Shown here: in pieces, positions 42,328 through 51,088 of the stretch
Layout of the letters: each line of letters opens with the position of its first letter
Numbering within the stretch: the stretch's first letter is position 1
Notes under the pieces: generated by a model
Databases searched by the model: none
What the model was told of the DNA's origin: nothing
Seen by the model: only the letters and a program-made list of their open reading frames with translations
Position numbers and translations under genes: made by a program
NCBI RefSeq assembly: GCF_017488845.2
Contig: NZ_CP083370.1
Location: 3,152,501-3,216,500, forward strand
Source: Ensifer canadensis
GTDB lineage: Bacteria > Pseudomonadota > Alphaproteobacteria > Rhizobiales > Rhizobiaceae
DNA length: 64,000 bases
Reading direction: 5' to 3'

Positions 42328-43380
42328 TCAAATCCCCAGCAGGCGCCGGTTGGCGGCCTCGTCGGTACCGCCGTCGGCAAAATCGTCGAAGGCCTTTTCG
42401 GTCACCCGGATGATGTGGTGCTTGACGAACTCGGCGCCTTCGCCCGCGCCGTCTTCGGGATGCTTCAGGCAGCACTCCCATTCGACCACTGCCCAGCCGG
42501 TAAAATCATTGGCCGCCATCTTGGAAAACACCGCGCCGAAATCGACCTGGCCGTCGCCGAGCGAGCGGAAACGCCCGGCCCGGTTGACCCAGCCCTGGTA
42601 GCCGCCATAGACGCCCTGCCGCCCGGTCGGGTTGAACTCGGCATCCTTGACGTGGAACATCCGGATGCGATCCTTGTAGATGTCGATGTTGTCGAGATAG
42701 TCGAGGCACTGCAGCACATAGTGCGAGGGGTCGTAGAGCATGTTGGCGCGGCCATGGTTGCCGGTGCGCTCTAAAAACATCTCGAAGGTGATGCCGTCGT
42801 GCAGGTCCTCGCCCGGATGGATCTCGTAGCAGATGTCGACGCCGCAATCCTCGGCATGGTCGAGGATCGGTTTCCAGCGCCGCGCCAGTTCGTCGAAGGC
42901 GGTCTCGACCAGGCCGGCCGGCCGCTGCGGCCAGGGATAGACGAACGGCCAGGCAAGCGCGCCGGAGAAGCTCGCCATCGCATTAAGCCCGAGGTTCTTC
43001 GACGCCGTCAGCGCCATCTTCACCTGCTCGACCGCCCATTGCTGCCGTGCCCCAGGATTGCCGCGCACTTCCGGCACGGCAAAACCGTCGAACACCTCGT
43101 CATAGGCCGGATGGGTGGCGACCAGCTGGCCCTGCAGATGGGTCGACAGCTCGGTGATCTCGACGCCGTTGTCGCGGGCAATGCCGGCAAGCTCGTCGCA
43201 ATAGGCCTTTGACGTCGCCGCCTGCTGCAAATCGATCAGCCTGGTATCCCAGGTCGGCACCTGCACGCCCTTGTAGCCGCAATCGGCAGCCCACTTGGTG
43301 ATCGCCGCAAACGAGTTGAACGGCGCCGCATCCCCGGCAAACTGCGCAAGAAACAGACCGGGGCCCTTAATCGTTTTCAT
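42328..43380 (-). CDS. Sugar phosphate isomerase/epimerase (xylose isomerase-like TIM barrel)
   Basis: 350 residues of the AP endonuclease family 2/IolE-like TIM-barrel group. Metal-site segments are ICYEIHPGEDLHDGITFEMF, NMLYDPSHYVLQCLDYLDNI, RMFHVKDAEFNPTGRQGVYG and WAVVEWECCLKHPEDGAGEG. It probably isomerises a keto or inositol-type sugar, in partnership with the adjacent Gfo/Idh/MocA oxidoreductase. ATG 43380 has AGGAGG nine bases upstream; an ATG three codons before it sits too near the ribosome site. Confidence 0.92.
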   Translation of the reverse strand: MKTIKGPGLFLAQFAGDAAPFNSFAAITKWAADCGYKGVQVPTWDTRLIDLQQAATSKAYCDELAGIARDNGVEITELSTHLQGQLVATHPAYDEVFDGFAVPEVRGNPGARQQWAVEQVKMALTASKNLGLNAMASFSGALAWPFVYPWPQRPAGLVETAFDELARRWKPILDHAEDCGVDICYEIHPGEDLHDGITFEMFLERTGNHGRANMLYDPSHYVLQCLDYLDNIDIYKDRIRMFHVKDAEFNPTGRQGVYGGYQGWVNRAGRFRSLGDGQVDFGAVFSKMAANDFTGWAVVEWECCLKHPEDGAGEGAEFVKHHIIRVTEKAFDDFADGGTDEAANRRLLGI

Positions 43381-43694
43381 CGCAAACATCCTCCTGATGA
43401 TATGGCTACCGGCAGAGCCGGCCGGTTCAGTCAACGACAGGAAGAAGCGGACGAAAGCTTCATTTTCGCTGCAGCTGAAGCACCTGAAACGTTGCAGGCG
43501 CCGAAGCTAGCAGATTTTCTGTATGGAGCAACCGGTTGGGACGAGAATTTCGGGAGGCGTCCTCCTGCGTTCACAGGCGCCGAAATGCCAATCCGGAAAC
43601 TGACTGCGGTGCGCCTCACCGGCACGACGAGGCACCAGTAAAAAAACCGGCCGCAGCGGCGGCCGGTTCTTCAATCAGCGTTGATCGCAGCCGC
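43381..43694. other. Gap between isomerase and xylA, no gene
   Basis: 314 bases without a credible gene. It holds the xylA terminator (listed) at its right side and presumably the promoter of the isomerase-dehydrogenase pair at its left. The short frames in it show no recognisable protein. Confidence 0.5.
43640..43668 (-). terminator. Rho-independent terminator of xylA
   Basis: On the minus strand AACCGGCCGC, loop CGCT, GCGGCCGGTT is a 10-bp perfect stem followed by TTTTT. It sits 27 bases beyond the xylA stop. Confidence 0.85.
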
Positions 43695-45005
43695 TCAGAC
43701 GTAGCGGTTGACGACATTCTCCAGCAGCTCCTGCTTGCCGGACTTCGGTTGCGGGTTGAGGTCGGACTTCAGCACCCAAGCTTCGATCTCTTCCAGCGAG
43801 AAGCCACCCTCGAGCATCTTCTTGGCTTCCGGCACCTGCCAACCGGCGTAGCGCTGATCAAGCGGAGCCGACAGCGCCTTGTCTTCGATCATCTGGGCGG
43901 CCGCCTTGATGCCGCGGGCGCAGCAATCCATGCCGCCGATATGGCCGATCAAGAGGTCCTCGGGGTCGAGCGACTGGCGCCGCAGCTTCGCGTCGAAGTT
44001 GGTGCCGCCCGACTTGAAACCGCCGCCTGCCAGCACCTGATAGTAGGCGAGCGCCATTTCCGGCACGTTGTTGGGGAACTGGTCCGTATCCCAACCCGAC
44101 TGGTAGTCGTTGCGGTTCATGTCGATCGAACCGAAGATGCCAAGCGCATTGGCAAGAGCCAGTTCGTGCTCGAAGGAATGGCCGGCGAGGATCGCATGGC
44201 CCTGCTCGATATTGACCTGGACTTCCTTCTCCAGACCGTACCTCTTGAGGAAGCCGTAGACCGTGGCGACGTCATAGTCATACTGGTGCTTGGTCGGCTC
44301 CTGCGGCTTCGGCTCGATCAGGATCGCGCCCTTGAAGCCGATCTTGTGCTTGTAGTCGACCACCAGATTGACGAAGCGGCCGAGCTGGTCGAGTTCTCGC
44401 GAAAGGTCGGTGTTGAGCAGCGTCTCGTAACCTTCGCGCCCGCCCCACAGCACGTAGTTCTCACCGCCGAGACGCTGGGTGGCATCTAGGCAGGTCTTTA
44501 CCGTCGCGGCTGCAAAGGCAAACACATCCGGATCCGGATTGGTGGCGGCACCCGACATATAGCGGCGATTGGAGAAGAGGTTGGCGGTGCCCCAGAGCAG
44601 CTTGACGCCGGTGTCGGCCTGCTTCTTTGCGAAATAGTCGACGATCTCGTTGAGGTTCTTGGTGTTTTCGACGAAGTTCCGGCCCTCGGGGCGCACGTCG
44701 GCATCGTGGAAGCAGTAGTAGGGAACGCCGAGCAGCTGGAAGAATTCGAACGCAACATCCGCCTTCAGCTTGGCCGCATCCATCGTGTCCTTGAACCATG
44801 GGCGCTCGAACGTCTGGCCGCCAAAGGGGTCTCCGCCCGGCCAGACGAAGGTGTGCCAATAGGCAACCGCGAAGCGCAGGTGATCTTCCATGCGCTTGCC
44901 GAAAACGACCTCGTCCTTGTTGTAGTGGCGGAAGGCGAGCGGATTGCTGCTCTCCGGTCCCTCATACTTGATCTTAGCGATATCGCCGAAAAATCCCGTG
45001 CTCAC
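43695..45005 (-). CDS. xylA: Xylose isomerase
   Basis: 436-residue metal-dependent isomerase converting D-xylose to D-xylulose. Conserved pieces are [33 protein letters not shown] with the catalytic histidine, [58 protein letters not shown] with the metal-binding glutamate and lysine, and [23 protein letters not shown] 45005 (VSTGFF) is preferred, with GAGAGGAG upstream, and matches the usual length. xylB lies upstream on the same strand, but a rightward gene sits between them. Confidence 0.96.
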   Translation of the reverse strand: MSTGFFGDIAKIKYEGPESSNPLAFRHYNKDEVVFGKRMEDHLRFAVAYWHTFVWPGGDPFGGQTFERPWFKDTMDAAKLKADVAFEFFQLLGVPYYCFHDADVRPEGRNFVENTKNLNEIVDYFAKKQADTGVKLLWGTANLFSNRRYMSGAATNPDPDVFAFAAATVKTCLDATQRLGGENYVLWGGREGYETLLNTDLSRELDQLGRFVNLVVDYKHKIGFKGAILIEPKPQEPTKHQYDYDVATVYGFLKRYGLEKEVQVNIEQGHAILAGHSFEHELALANALGIFGSIDMNRNDYQSGWDTDQFPNNVPEMALAYYQVLAGGGFKSGGTNFDAKLRRQSLDPEDLLIGHIGGMDCCARGIKAAAQMIEDKALSAPLDQRYAGWQVPEAKKMLEGGFSLEEIEAWVLKSDLNPQPKSGKQELLENVVNRYV

Positions 45006-45142
45006 GGTCTGGCTCCTCTCAAGGCTGGTGTGCCGGCGCCGCGACTGCAAAACGCCCGGTCATTACGTGGAAGGTAATTGGTTTCATTCCCTCGTGCGGC
45101 GATACCTGCGGCATCGAAACGCCAAGCCAAAGGAATAGTCAG

Positions 45143-45502
45143 ATGAACGATTTCAACCGGATCGCCGAGGCCTACATCGCCGCCTGGAACGCAGAGGTCG
45201 GCAGCCGCAGCGTGTTGATCGAAGCGGCCTTTACCGTCGACGTCGCCTATCGCGACCCGATCATGCAGGGTGACGGGCATGCGGGCATCGGCGGCTTGAT
45301 CGCCGGCGTTCAGGGCCAGTTTCCTGGTTTTCGCTTCACGCTCAAGGGCACGCCGGACGGCTTTGCCGACACGATCCGCTTCTCCTGGGCGCTTGGCCCA
45401 GATGGCGACGAATCCGTGATCGAGGGCACCGACGTCGGCCTCATCGAGAACGGCCGGCTGAAACAGGTCACCGGCTTTATCGACAAGGTGCCGGCGCAAT
45501 AG
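45143..45502 (+). CDS. NTF2-like/SnoaL-type small protein
   Basis: 119 residues with the cone-fold pattern of the NTF2 superfamily: RIAEAYIAAWNAEVGSRSVL, VDVAYRDPIMQGDGHAGIGG and DTIRFSWALGPDGDESVIEG, ending TGFIDKVPAQ. Such proteins bind or isomerise small molecules; this one is unknown. It is on the plus strand between xylA and xylB, opposite to both, so those two genes cannot be one simple operon without an antisense-facing insert. Confidence 0.85.
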   Translation: MNDFNRIAEAYIAAWNAEVGSRSVLIEAAFTVDVAYRDPIMQGDGHAGIGGLIAGVQGQFPGFRFTLKGTPDGFADTIRFSWALGPDGDESVIEGTDVGLIENGRLKQVTGFIDKVPAQ

Positions 45503-45543
45503 GCCCGGTCGATCGAAAACAGCCATGGAGGGGCGCGGTGCGG

Positions 45544-46998
45544 TCACGTCGTCGCGCCCTTGATGGCGGGATAGAGACGCCGATAGCTCTGGTAGGCTTC
45601 GTCGTAGGCCGCCACAAAAGCCGCTTCGGGCGCGATCGTTTCCGCCGTTTTCGGTGCATGGCAAATCGCGACTGGGTCGGCGCCGGTCGCCGCGATCAGG
45701 CCGAGACGCGCAGCACCGAAGGCGGCGCCGAAATCGCCATCAGCAGGCAGATCGACCGGCAGGTCGAGCGCGGTCGCGATCGACTTCAGCCAGTAGCGCG
45801 AACGCGATCCACCACCGATCGCCGTCACCCGCGAAAGCGTCGTGCCGGCGGCACGCAAAGCTTCGAGGCTGTCACGGATGGCGAAGGAAACGCCTTCCAT
45901 GACCGCCTGCGTCAGCACTACCCGGCTGCTCTCGTGGCCGAGCCCGGCAAATGCGCCGCGGATCGTTGCATCATTGTGGGGCGTGCGCTCGCCGGAGAGA
46001 TAGGGAAGGAAGGTCACGCCGCTTGGCGCCTTCAGCGTATCGCCGAGCTCGGTGCTGAGGTCGGCGGCGCTGCGACCGGCGATTCCGGAATACCAGTTGA
46101 GCGCATCGGTCGCCGACAGAATGACACCCATCTGATGCCAGGTATTCGGCAGAGCGTGGCAGAAGGCGTGAACGGCGCTTTCCGGATTGGGCAGGTAGCT
46201 TGCATTGGCGGCAAACAGCACACCCGACGTGCCCAATGAAACGAAAGCATGGCCTTCGCCGACGGTGCCCATACCGCAGGCAGACGCCGCATTGTCGCCC
46301 GCCCCCCCGGCAACGACGACGCCGGCATCCATGCCCCAGCGTGACGCCAGCTCGGGCCGGAGCCCGCCCGCCCGATCCGTGCCTTCGACGAGATCCGGCA
46401 TCTGCCGTTCCTCCATGCCGGTGGCCGAAAGCAGGCTTTCTGACCAGCGGCGCTTGGCCGTATCGAGCCAAGCCGTGCCGGCCGAATCCGACATCTCGGA
46501 CATATGCTCACCCGTCAGCCACAGGCGCAGATAGTCCTTCGGCAACAGCACCCACCGCACCTTGGCAAAGAGATCCGGCTCGTTTTCACGCACCCATGCG
46601 AGTTTCGGCGCGGTGAATCCGGGGAAGACGATGTTGCCGGTGATGGCGCGGAATTGCGGCTCGGCATCGAGCGCCGCTGCCTCGCGAAAACTGCGGGTGT
46701 CGTTCCAGAGGATGCAGGGCCGCAGCACCTTGTCGTCGGCGTCAAGCAGCGTCGCGCCATGCATCTGGCCGGAAAGGCCGATGCCGCGCACGGCGGCAAG
46801 GGCTGAAGGATGTGCCGCCTTCAGGCCTGATATCGCCTCCTCGGTAGCCCTGATCCAAGCGGCCGGGTCCTGCTCCGACCAACCGGGATGCGGCCGCGAG
46901 ACGTCGAGTGCGCCGGATGCCGAACCGACAATACGCTGATCGCCATCCATCAGCATCGCCTTGACGCCCGACGTGCCGAGATCCAGTCCAAGATACAT
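45544..46998 (-). CDS. xylB: Xylulokinase
   Basis: 484-residue FGGY-family kinase phosphorylating D-xylulose. Phosphate-1 motif is YLGLDLGTSGVKAMLMDGDQ near residue 3, then GLSGQMHGATLLDADDKVLR with the sugar-contacting MHG, the catalytic region CGMGTVGEGHAFVSLGTSGV, and the FGGY signature-like VTAIGGGSRSRYWLKSIATA near the C-terminus. ATG 46998 is used because TGGAGG lies 5-6 bases upstream; an in-frame start four codons earlier is possible. It follows the LacI-type regulator gene on the same strand. Confidence 0.95.
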   Translation of the reverse strand: MYLGLDLGTSGVKAMLMDGDQRIVGSASGALDVSRPHPGWSEQDPAAWIRATEEAISGLKAAHPSALAAVRGIGLSGQMHGATLLDADDKVLRPCILWNDTRSFREAAALDAEPQFRAITGNIVFPGFTAPKLAWVRENEPDLFAKVRWVLLPKDYLRLWLTGEHMSEMSDSAGTAWLDTAKRRWSESLLSATGMEERQMPDLVEGTDRAGGLRPELASRWGMDAGVVVAGGAGDNAASACGMGTVGEGHAFVSLGTSGVLFAANASYLPNPESAVHAFCHALPNTWHQMGVILSATDALNWYSGIAGRSAADLSTELGDTLKAPSGVTFLPYLSGERTPHNDATIRGAFAGLGHESSRVVLTQAVMEGVSFAIRDSLEALRAAGTTLSRVTAIGGGSRSRYWLKSIATALDLPVDLPADGDFGAAFGAARLGLIAATGADPVAICHAPKTAETIAPEAAFVAAYDEAYQSYRRLYPAIKGATT

Positions 46999-47051
46999 GC
47001 GTGCCTCCATTGGGCAATTCCGGGGAAAGCGTGCTACGGTTTTCCGTCAGG

Positions 47052-47066
47052 AATTGTGTAAATTCA
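47052..47066. promoter_or_regulatory. Candidate operator between regulator and xylB
   Basis: GAATT-GTGTA-AATTC is an inverted repeat in the 73-base gap between the regulator stop and the xylB start. Its half sites are not identical to those of the palindrome upstream of the regulator, so common control is uncertain. Confidence 0.25.
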
Positions 47067-47071
47067 AAGCA

Positions 47072-48109
47072 TTACACCGGTTCGACCGGCAGGTTGTCTT
47101 TGAGGAAAATGTCGATGCGGATGCGTTCCTGCGCCTCTATCATCGAGAGCCCATCGGCGCGGGCCTTCAGCACGCGAATGGCGCTGCGCACCTCGTGACC
47201 GGCATCCTGGTTGAGCAGCGCATCGATGGTACCCGAAACGAGTGCAGCACGACTGTACGGCGTCAATTCGTGCGCGATCGCGCAGATCTCGGACTGACGT
47301 CCGGCCTTCTCCAGCGCCGCGATCAGGCCGCGGTTGCCGGCGCCGAGGCTGTAGATGCCGGTAAGGTTCGGATGCGCGGCGAGCAGATCCTGCACCAGAT
47401 TTTCGACTTCCGACGGGTCATCGTGGCCCTCGACCACGGGCAAAAGCTGCCGCTTGGCGGCACCTTCATTGACGGCAGCGCTGAAACCCTCAAGCCGATC
47501 CCGATGGTCTCGCACCAGCATCGATCCGGCGACGATGGCAACGGGCCCGTCGCGGCCGCCGACAAAACGCCGCATCAGACTGCCGGCCGTGCGTCCGGCG
47601 GCAATATTGTCGACGCCGGCGAAATGCTCGCGCTCGGAGCCGGTCAGGTCGGACACGAGGGTGACGACGGCAATGCCGTCCTCGCGAAGCCGCCCAACGG
47701 CCGCAACCACTTCAGGCGCTTCGACGGCAACGACGGCAACGCCGGCCGGTCCGCGTCGGCGCGCTTCGTCGAGCGCATCGGCCAGCGCCGATGCATCGAA
47801 GGCGGGAACGGAGAGGATGCTGACATCGGTCCGCTCGACGGCGGAGCGGGCCATTGCGGACTGGACCTCGGCCTCGAGCCCGCGCATGAAGGCGTTTTCG
47901 CCTTCGGGCAAAATGAAGATCAGCGGATAGCTGCGGCTCTTGGCAAGGTTGGCCGCCGCCACGTCCCTGATATAACCGAGCGTCGCGATCGCGCGCTCGA
48001 CCTTGTCGCGCGTGACCGTCCGCACACCCGGGCGATTGTTCAAAACCCGGTCGACGGTCGCAAGGCTGACGCCTGCTTCTGCAGCGATGTCGTGGACTGT
48101 AGGGCGCAT
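47072..48109 (-). CDS. xylR: LacI family regulator, likely xylose-responsive
   Basis: 345 residues. Helix-turn-helix MRPTVHDIAAEAGVSLATVD, hinge region AAANLAKSRSYPLIFILPEG, and sugar-binding-protein-like core with GVDNIAAGRTAGSLMRRFVG and GIYSLGAGNRGLIAALEKAG. The final segment SGTIDALLNQDAGHEV and the C-terminus fit the ribose/xylose-type LacI subgroup. ATG 48109 is chosen because GGGAGG lies at the proper distance; an ATG one codon before is too close. Its place beside xylB and xylA suggests xylose control, but the effector is inferred. Confidence 0.9.
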   Translation of the reverse strand: MRPTVHDIAAEAGVSLATVDRVLNNRPGVRTVTRDKVERAIATLGYIRDVAAANLAKSRSYPLIFILPEGENAFMRGLEAEVQSAMARSAVERTDVSILSVPAFDASALADALDEARRRGPAGVAVVAVEAPEVVAAVGRLREDGIAVVTLVSDLTGSEREHFAGVDNIAAGRTAGSLMRRFVGGRDGPVAIVAGSMLVRDHRDRLEGFSAAVNEGAAKRQLLPVVEGHDDPSEVENLVQDLLAAHPNLTGIYSLGAGNRGLIAALEKAGRQSEICAIAHELTPYSRAALVSGTIDALLNQDAGHEVRSAIRVLKARADGLSMIEAQERIRIDIFLKDNLPVEPV

Positions 48110-48139
48110 CATTTCCTCCCGCAAACTGCCTTAGAGGAA

Positions 48140-48163
48140 TTTTTGATGTACGTAAATCAAAAA
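48140..48163. promoter_or_regulatory. 24-bp palindrome, candidate operator of the LacI-type regulator
   Basis: TTTTTGAT at 48140-48147 and ATCAAAAA at 48156-48163 are perfect inverted arms around GTACGTAA, itself partly symmetric. The site lies 30-55 bases upstream of the regulator start, so it is probably autoregulatory. It also lies just 3' of the phosphoesterase gene stop. Confidence 0.55.
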
Positions 48164-48197
48164 CACGCAAGGAAAGACCGGCCGCTGTTTTCGCTGG

Positions 48198-49313
48198 CTA
48201 AAAACGCTTGCTGAATGCTTGCGTGAAAGTGACCTCGCCGTGGCCCTTCCCGGCCTCGGCAAGCACCACATCCATGAAGCCGTCGGTCACGCGCACGAGC
48301 GCGAAACCGCCCATATAGGCCGCCTTCGGCTTGAACAGATCCAGCCCTTCGCGGCGATAGATCATCGCGGTTTCGTGCTGATGGCCGTGAAAGAGACCGA
48401 TGACATTATAGCCCTTGACGGCATCAACGAGCGCCTGCCGCTCGCCAGGACTCCACCAATGCGGCGGGCCATTGCCCTGGTCGTCGAAGGTCCTGGCGGC
48501 AGCGTCCCAGACCTCCGTCGAGAAGGCATCCCAGCCATAGTGCTGGAACAGGATCACCGGTCGGCCGTCAGCGGCATAGGTTGCCAGATCCTGCTTCAGC
48601 CACGGCAGCGCATCCACCGCACCCTTGCTGACGTCGCCACCGAAGCGTTGGAGCTGAACGAGATGCAGCCCGCCCCAATCCCAGGAATAGCAATCCGACA
48701 GCGGGTCGTAGTTCGTCACCGGCACCGGAGGCTTGTAGAACACCGACTGCCGATGATTGAGCTCGACATAGTCGCGCAGTTCGCGGCGATACCAGTCGAC
48801 ATGCGGCGGCGGCCCGTCCTGGTCGAGGTCATGGTTGCCGAGCCCGACATAGACGGGGAAGTGCACGCGGTCGGCACCCGGTCCTTCCTGATAGCGGCTC
48901 GAAAACTGCTGCAGCTGCCGTCCCTCACGCGGCTGGCGCACCTGTCCGCCGCCGTCATCGGTCACGTCGCCACCGAGCACAAGACCGAGCGGCCGGCCGA
49001 TCCGCCGGCCGGTGCTGCCGAGCCCGCTTGACTGACCGCCGACGGTTTCCGGCCAGTGCATCGCCGGCAGGGCATTGAGCGCTGCCACGTGGCGAAGCAG
49101 ATTCGCGTCGGTCTTGCCTTCGGCCGCACAGTTCGGCGCAAGGCCCTCGGTCGAGACGAGGCAGGCGTGGATATCGTTCGAAAACAGGAAGGTAGCATCG
49201 ATGGGCGGGCGTCCGGCTGCGCGCATGGGCGTGGCCAACAGTGTCGCGCCGATGCCGGCGGCGGCGGCAAGGAAGGAGCGCCTGGAGATGCCGAAGTGTT
49301 GGTATGCCCGCAT
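48198..49313 (-). CDS. Tat-exported metallophosphoesterase
   Basis: 371-residue calcineurin-like phosphoesterase. A twin-arginine signal ISRRSFLAAAAGIGATLLAT is at the N-terminus. Metal motifs run in order: SNDIHACLVSTEG (DxH), GLVLGGDVTDDGGGQ (GDxxD), YVGLGNHDLDQDGPPPH (GNHD) and IGLFHGHQHETAMI (GHxH). The substrate is unknown, and the protein should be periplasmic. ATG 49313 gives a proper Tat signal. It lies leftward after the emr pump genes with no clear link to them. Confidence 0.92.
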   Translation of the reverse strand: MRAYQHFGISRRSFLAAAAGIGATLLATPMRAAGRPPIDATFLFSNDIHACLVSTEGLAPNCAAEGKTDANLLRHVAALNALPAMHWPETVGGQSSGLGSTGRRIGRPLGLVLGGDVTDDGGGQVRQPREGRQLQQFSSRYQEGPGADRVHFPVYVGLGNHDLDQDGPPPHVDWYRRELRDYVELNHRQSVFYKPPVPVTNYDPLSDCYSWDWGGLHLVQLQRFGGDVSKGAVDALPWLKQDLATYAADGRPVILFQHYGWDAFSTEVWDAAARTFDDQGNGPPHWWSPGERQALVDAVKGYNVIGLFHGHQHETAMIYRREGLDLFKPKAAYMGGFALVRVTDGFMDVVLAEAGKGHGEVTFTQAFSKRF

Positions 49314-49429
49314 GAACGGCCCCGTTTCCAACCCGGCCAGGTGCCGGATCGTCGATCAGGGTTCGGCCGGACGTTGCTTTCCGGCCGGATTGTGCCGCAA
49401 CACGAAGACGGCGTAAACCGCGCGTGGGC

Positions 49430-51019
49430 CTAGTGCCCGCCGCCGCTGGGTCCGACGCCCTGCGGTTTCTTGATCATCATCACACCCAGGATCAGCGACA
49501 GGAACAGCACGGTCAGGATGACGAAGATATCGCCGAACGACAGGATCATCGCCTGCTTCTGGGCCATCGCCGCAAGCTGCTTGATGGCGATCGAAGCACC
49601 ATCGAGACCATGGGCGTTGAAGGTGGCGGCCATGTTGTTGAACCGCTCCATCGCCTCGGGGTTGCCCCACTGGATGTGTTCGGAGAGCCGGGCATAGTGC
49701 AGATCCTGGCGCTGGGTCAGGATGGTGTTGATCACCGCCAGGCCAACAGCGCCGCCAAGGTTGCGCGTCAGGTTGAAGAGGCCGGATGCGCCGCGCATGC
49801 GTGCCGGCGGCATGGTGCCGAGCGCGATGTTGTTGATCGGCACCATGCACAGCATCAGCCCGACGCCGCGCAGGATCTGCGGAATGAACAGCTCGTAGAA
49901 GTCCCAGTCAGCCGTCAGATGTCCGATGATCCAGGTGCCGCTGGCAAAGCTGGCAAAGCCGATGGTCATCAGCACGCGCGGATCGAGTTTGCCCGACAGG
50001 AAGCCGGCGACCGGCGCCGTGAAGAACATGGCTAGACCCGAGACAAACATCGTCTCGCCGATCATCAGTGAATCGTAGCCGCGGATGCGCCCGAGATAGA
50101 GCGGGTAGAGATAGGTGAGACCATAGAGCCCGATGCCCATGACAAAGGAGAACATCGAACCGAAGGCGAAATTTCGGTTTGAAAACGCCCTGAGGTCGAC
50201 CACCGGGAATTCCACCTTGAAGGCCCGGTAGAAGAAAATCACCGCGGCGATCACGGTGGCGACGGCACCCATGACGATATGCTCGTCGTTGAACCAGTCG
50301 TTGGCGTTGCCTTCTTCCAGGACATATTCGAGCGAGCCGAGGAAGATCGCCATCGAGGCGAGCCCCCACCAGTCGAACTTCTTGAACAGACCAAGCTCCG
50401 GCTTGTCGAAATCGATGAAGGTCCAGGTCAGCGTCGCAACGATGATGCCGGGAATGACATTGACCAGGAACAGCCAGTGCCAGGAGAAGGCGTGGCTGAG
50501 GTAGCCGCCGACGGTCGGGCCGATGGTCGGCGCGAGCGTGGCGATCAGACCGATGATCGGCGAAACGATGTTGCGCTTCGACGGCGGAAAAATGGTGAAG
50601 GCAGCCGCAAAGACTGACGGAATCATGCCGCCACCGATGAAGCCCTGGATCGCCCGGTAGACGATCATCTGGTCGATATTGGTGGCTGTGGCGGCGAGCG
50701 CGCTTGCCGCGGTGAAACCCGCAGCCGATACCGAAAACAATACCCGCGTCGAGACGATACGCGCCAGCGTGCCCGAAAGCGGGATCATGATGACTTCGGC
50801 AATGAGGTAGGAGGTCTGCACCCAGCCGATTTCGTCGGAGCCGGCCGACAGGCCGGCCTGGATTTCGGCAAGCGATGCCGAAACGATCTGGATGTCGAGG
50901 ATCGCCATGAACATGCCGACGACCATGGCGAAGAAGGCGATCAGCCTTCTCGGGTCCATATGTTCTTCGACCTTCGGTGCGGCTGCCGCCACCGAGCCTG
51001 CTGTTGCCGTTGCGGCCAT
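49430..51019 (-). CDS. emrB: EmrB-type drug efflux permease (DHA2 MFS)
   Basis: 529-residue, about 14-helix proton-driven exporter of the DHA2 family. Motifs are FMAILDIQIVSASLAEIQAG near residue 37, RAIQGFIGGGMIPSVFAAA, and the motif C-like IATLAPTIGPTVGGYLSHAF. The C-terminus has NNIALGTMPPARMRGASGLF. With the HlyD-like EmrA (upstream, same strand, 69 bases away) and an outer-membrane channel it exports hydrophobic compounds. ATG 51019 is chosen with a GGGAG site; an upstream start at 51061 is possible. Confidence 0.93.
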   Translation of the reverse strand: MAATATAGSVAAAAPKVEEHMDPRRLIAFFAMVVGMFMAILDIQIVSASLAEIQAGLSAGSDEIGWVQTSYLIAEVIMIPLSGTLARIVSTRVLFSVSAAGFTAASALAATATNIDQMIVYRAIQGFIGGGMIPSVFAAAFTIFPPSKRNIVSPIIGLIATLAPTIGPTVGGYLSHAFSWHWLFLVNVIPGIIVATLTWTFIDFDKPELGLFKKFDWWGLASMAIFLGSLEYVLEEGNANDWFNDEHIVMGAVATVIAAVIFFYRAFKVEFPVVDLRAFSNRNFAFGSMFSFVMGIGLYGLTYLYPLYLGRIRGYDSLMIGETMFVSGLAMFFTAPVAGFLSGKLDPRVLMTIGFASFASGTWIIGHLTADWDFYELFIPQILRGVGLMLCMVPINNIALGTMPPARMRGASGLFNLTRNLGGAVGLAVINTILTQRQDLHYARLSEHIQWGNPEAMERFNNMAATFNAHGLDGASIAIKQLAAMAQKQAMILSFGDIFVILTVLFLSLILGVMMIKKPQGVGPSGGGH

Positions 51020-51088
51020 CTGAGCCACTCCCTGCGTGTAAAGGCGCATCGGCGCGTTCAAAAGAACACGCCGGCGCGTCAGGCCCGA

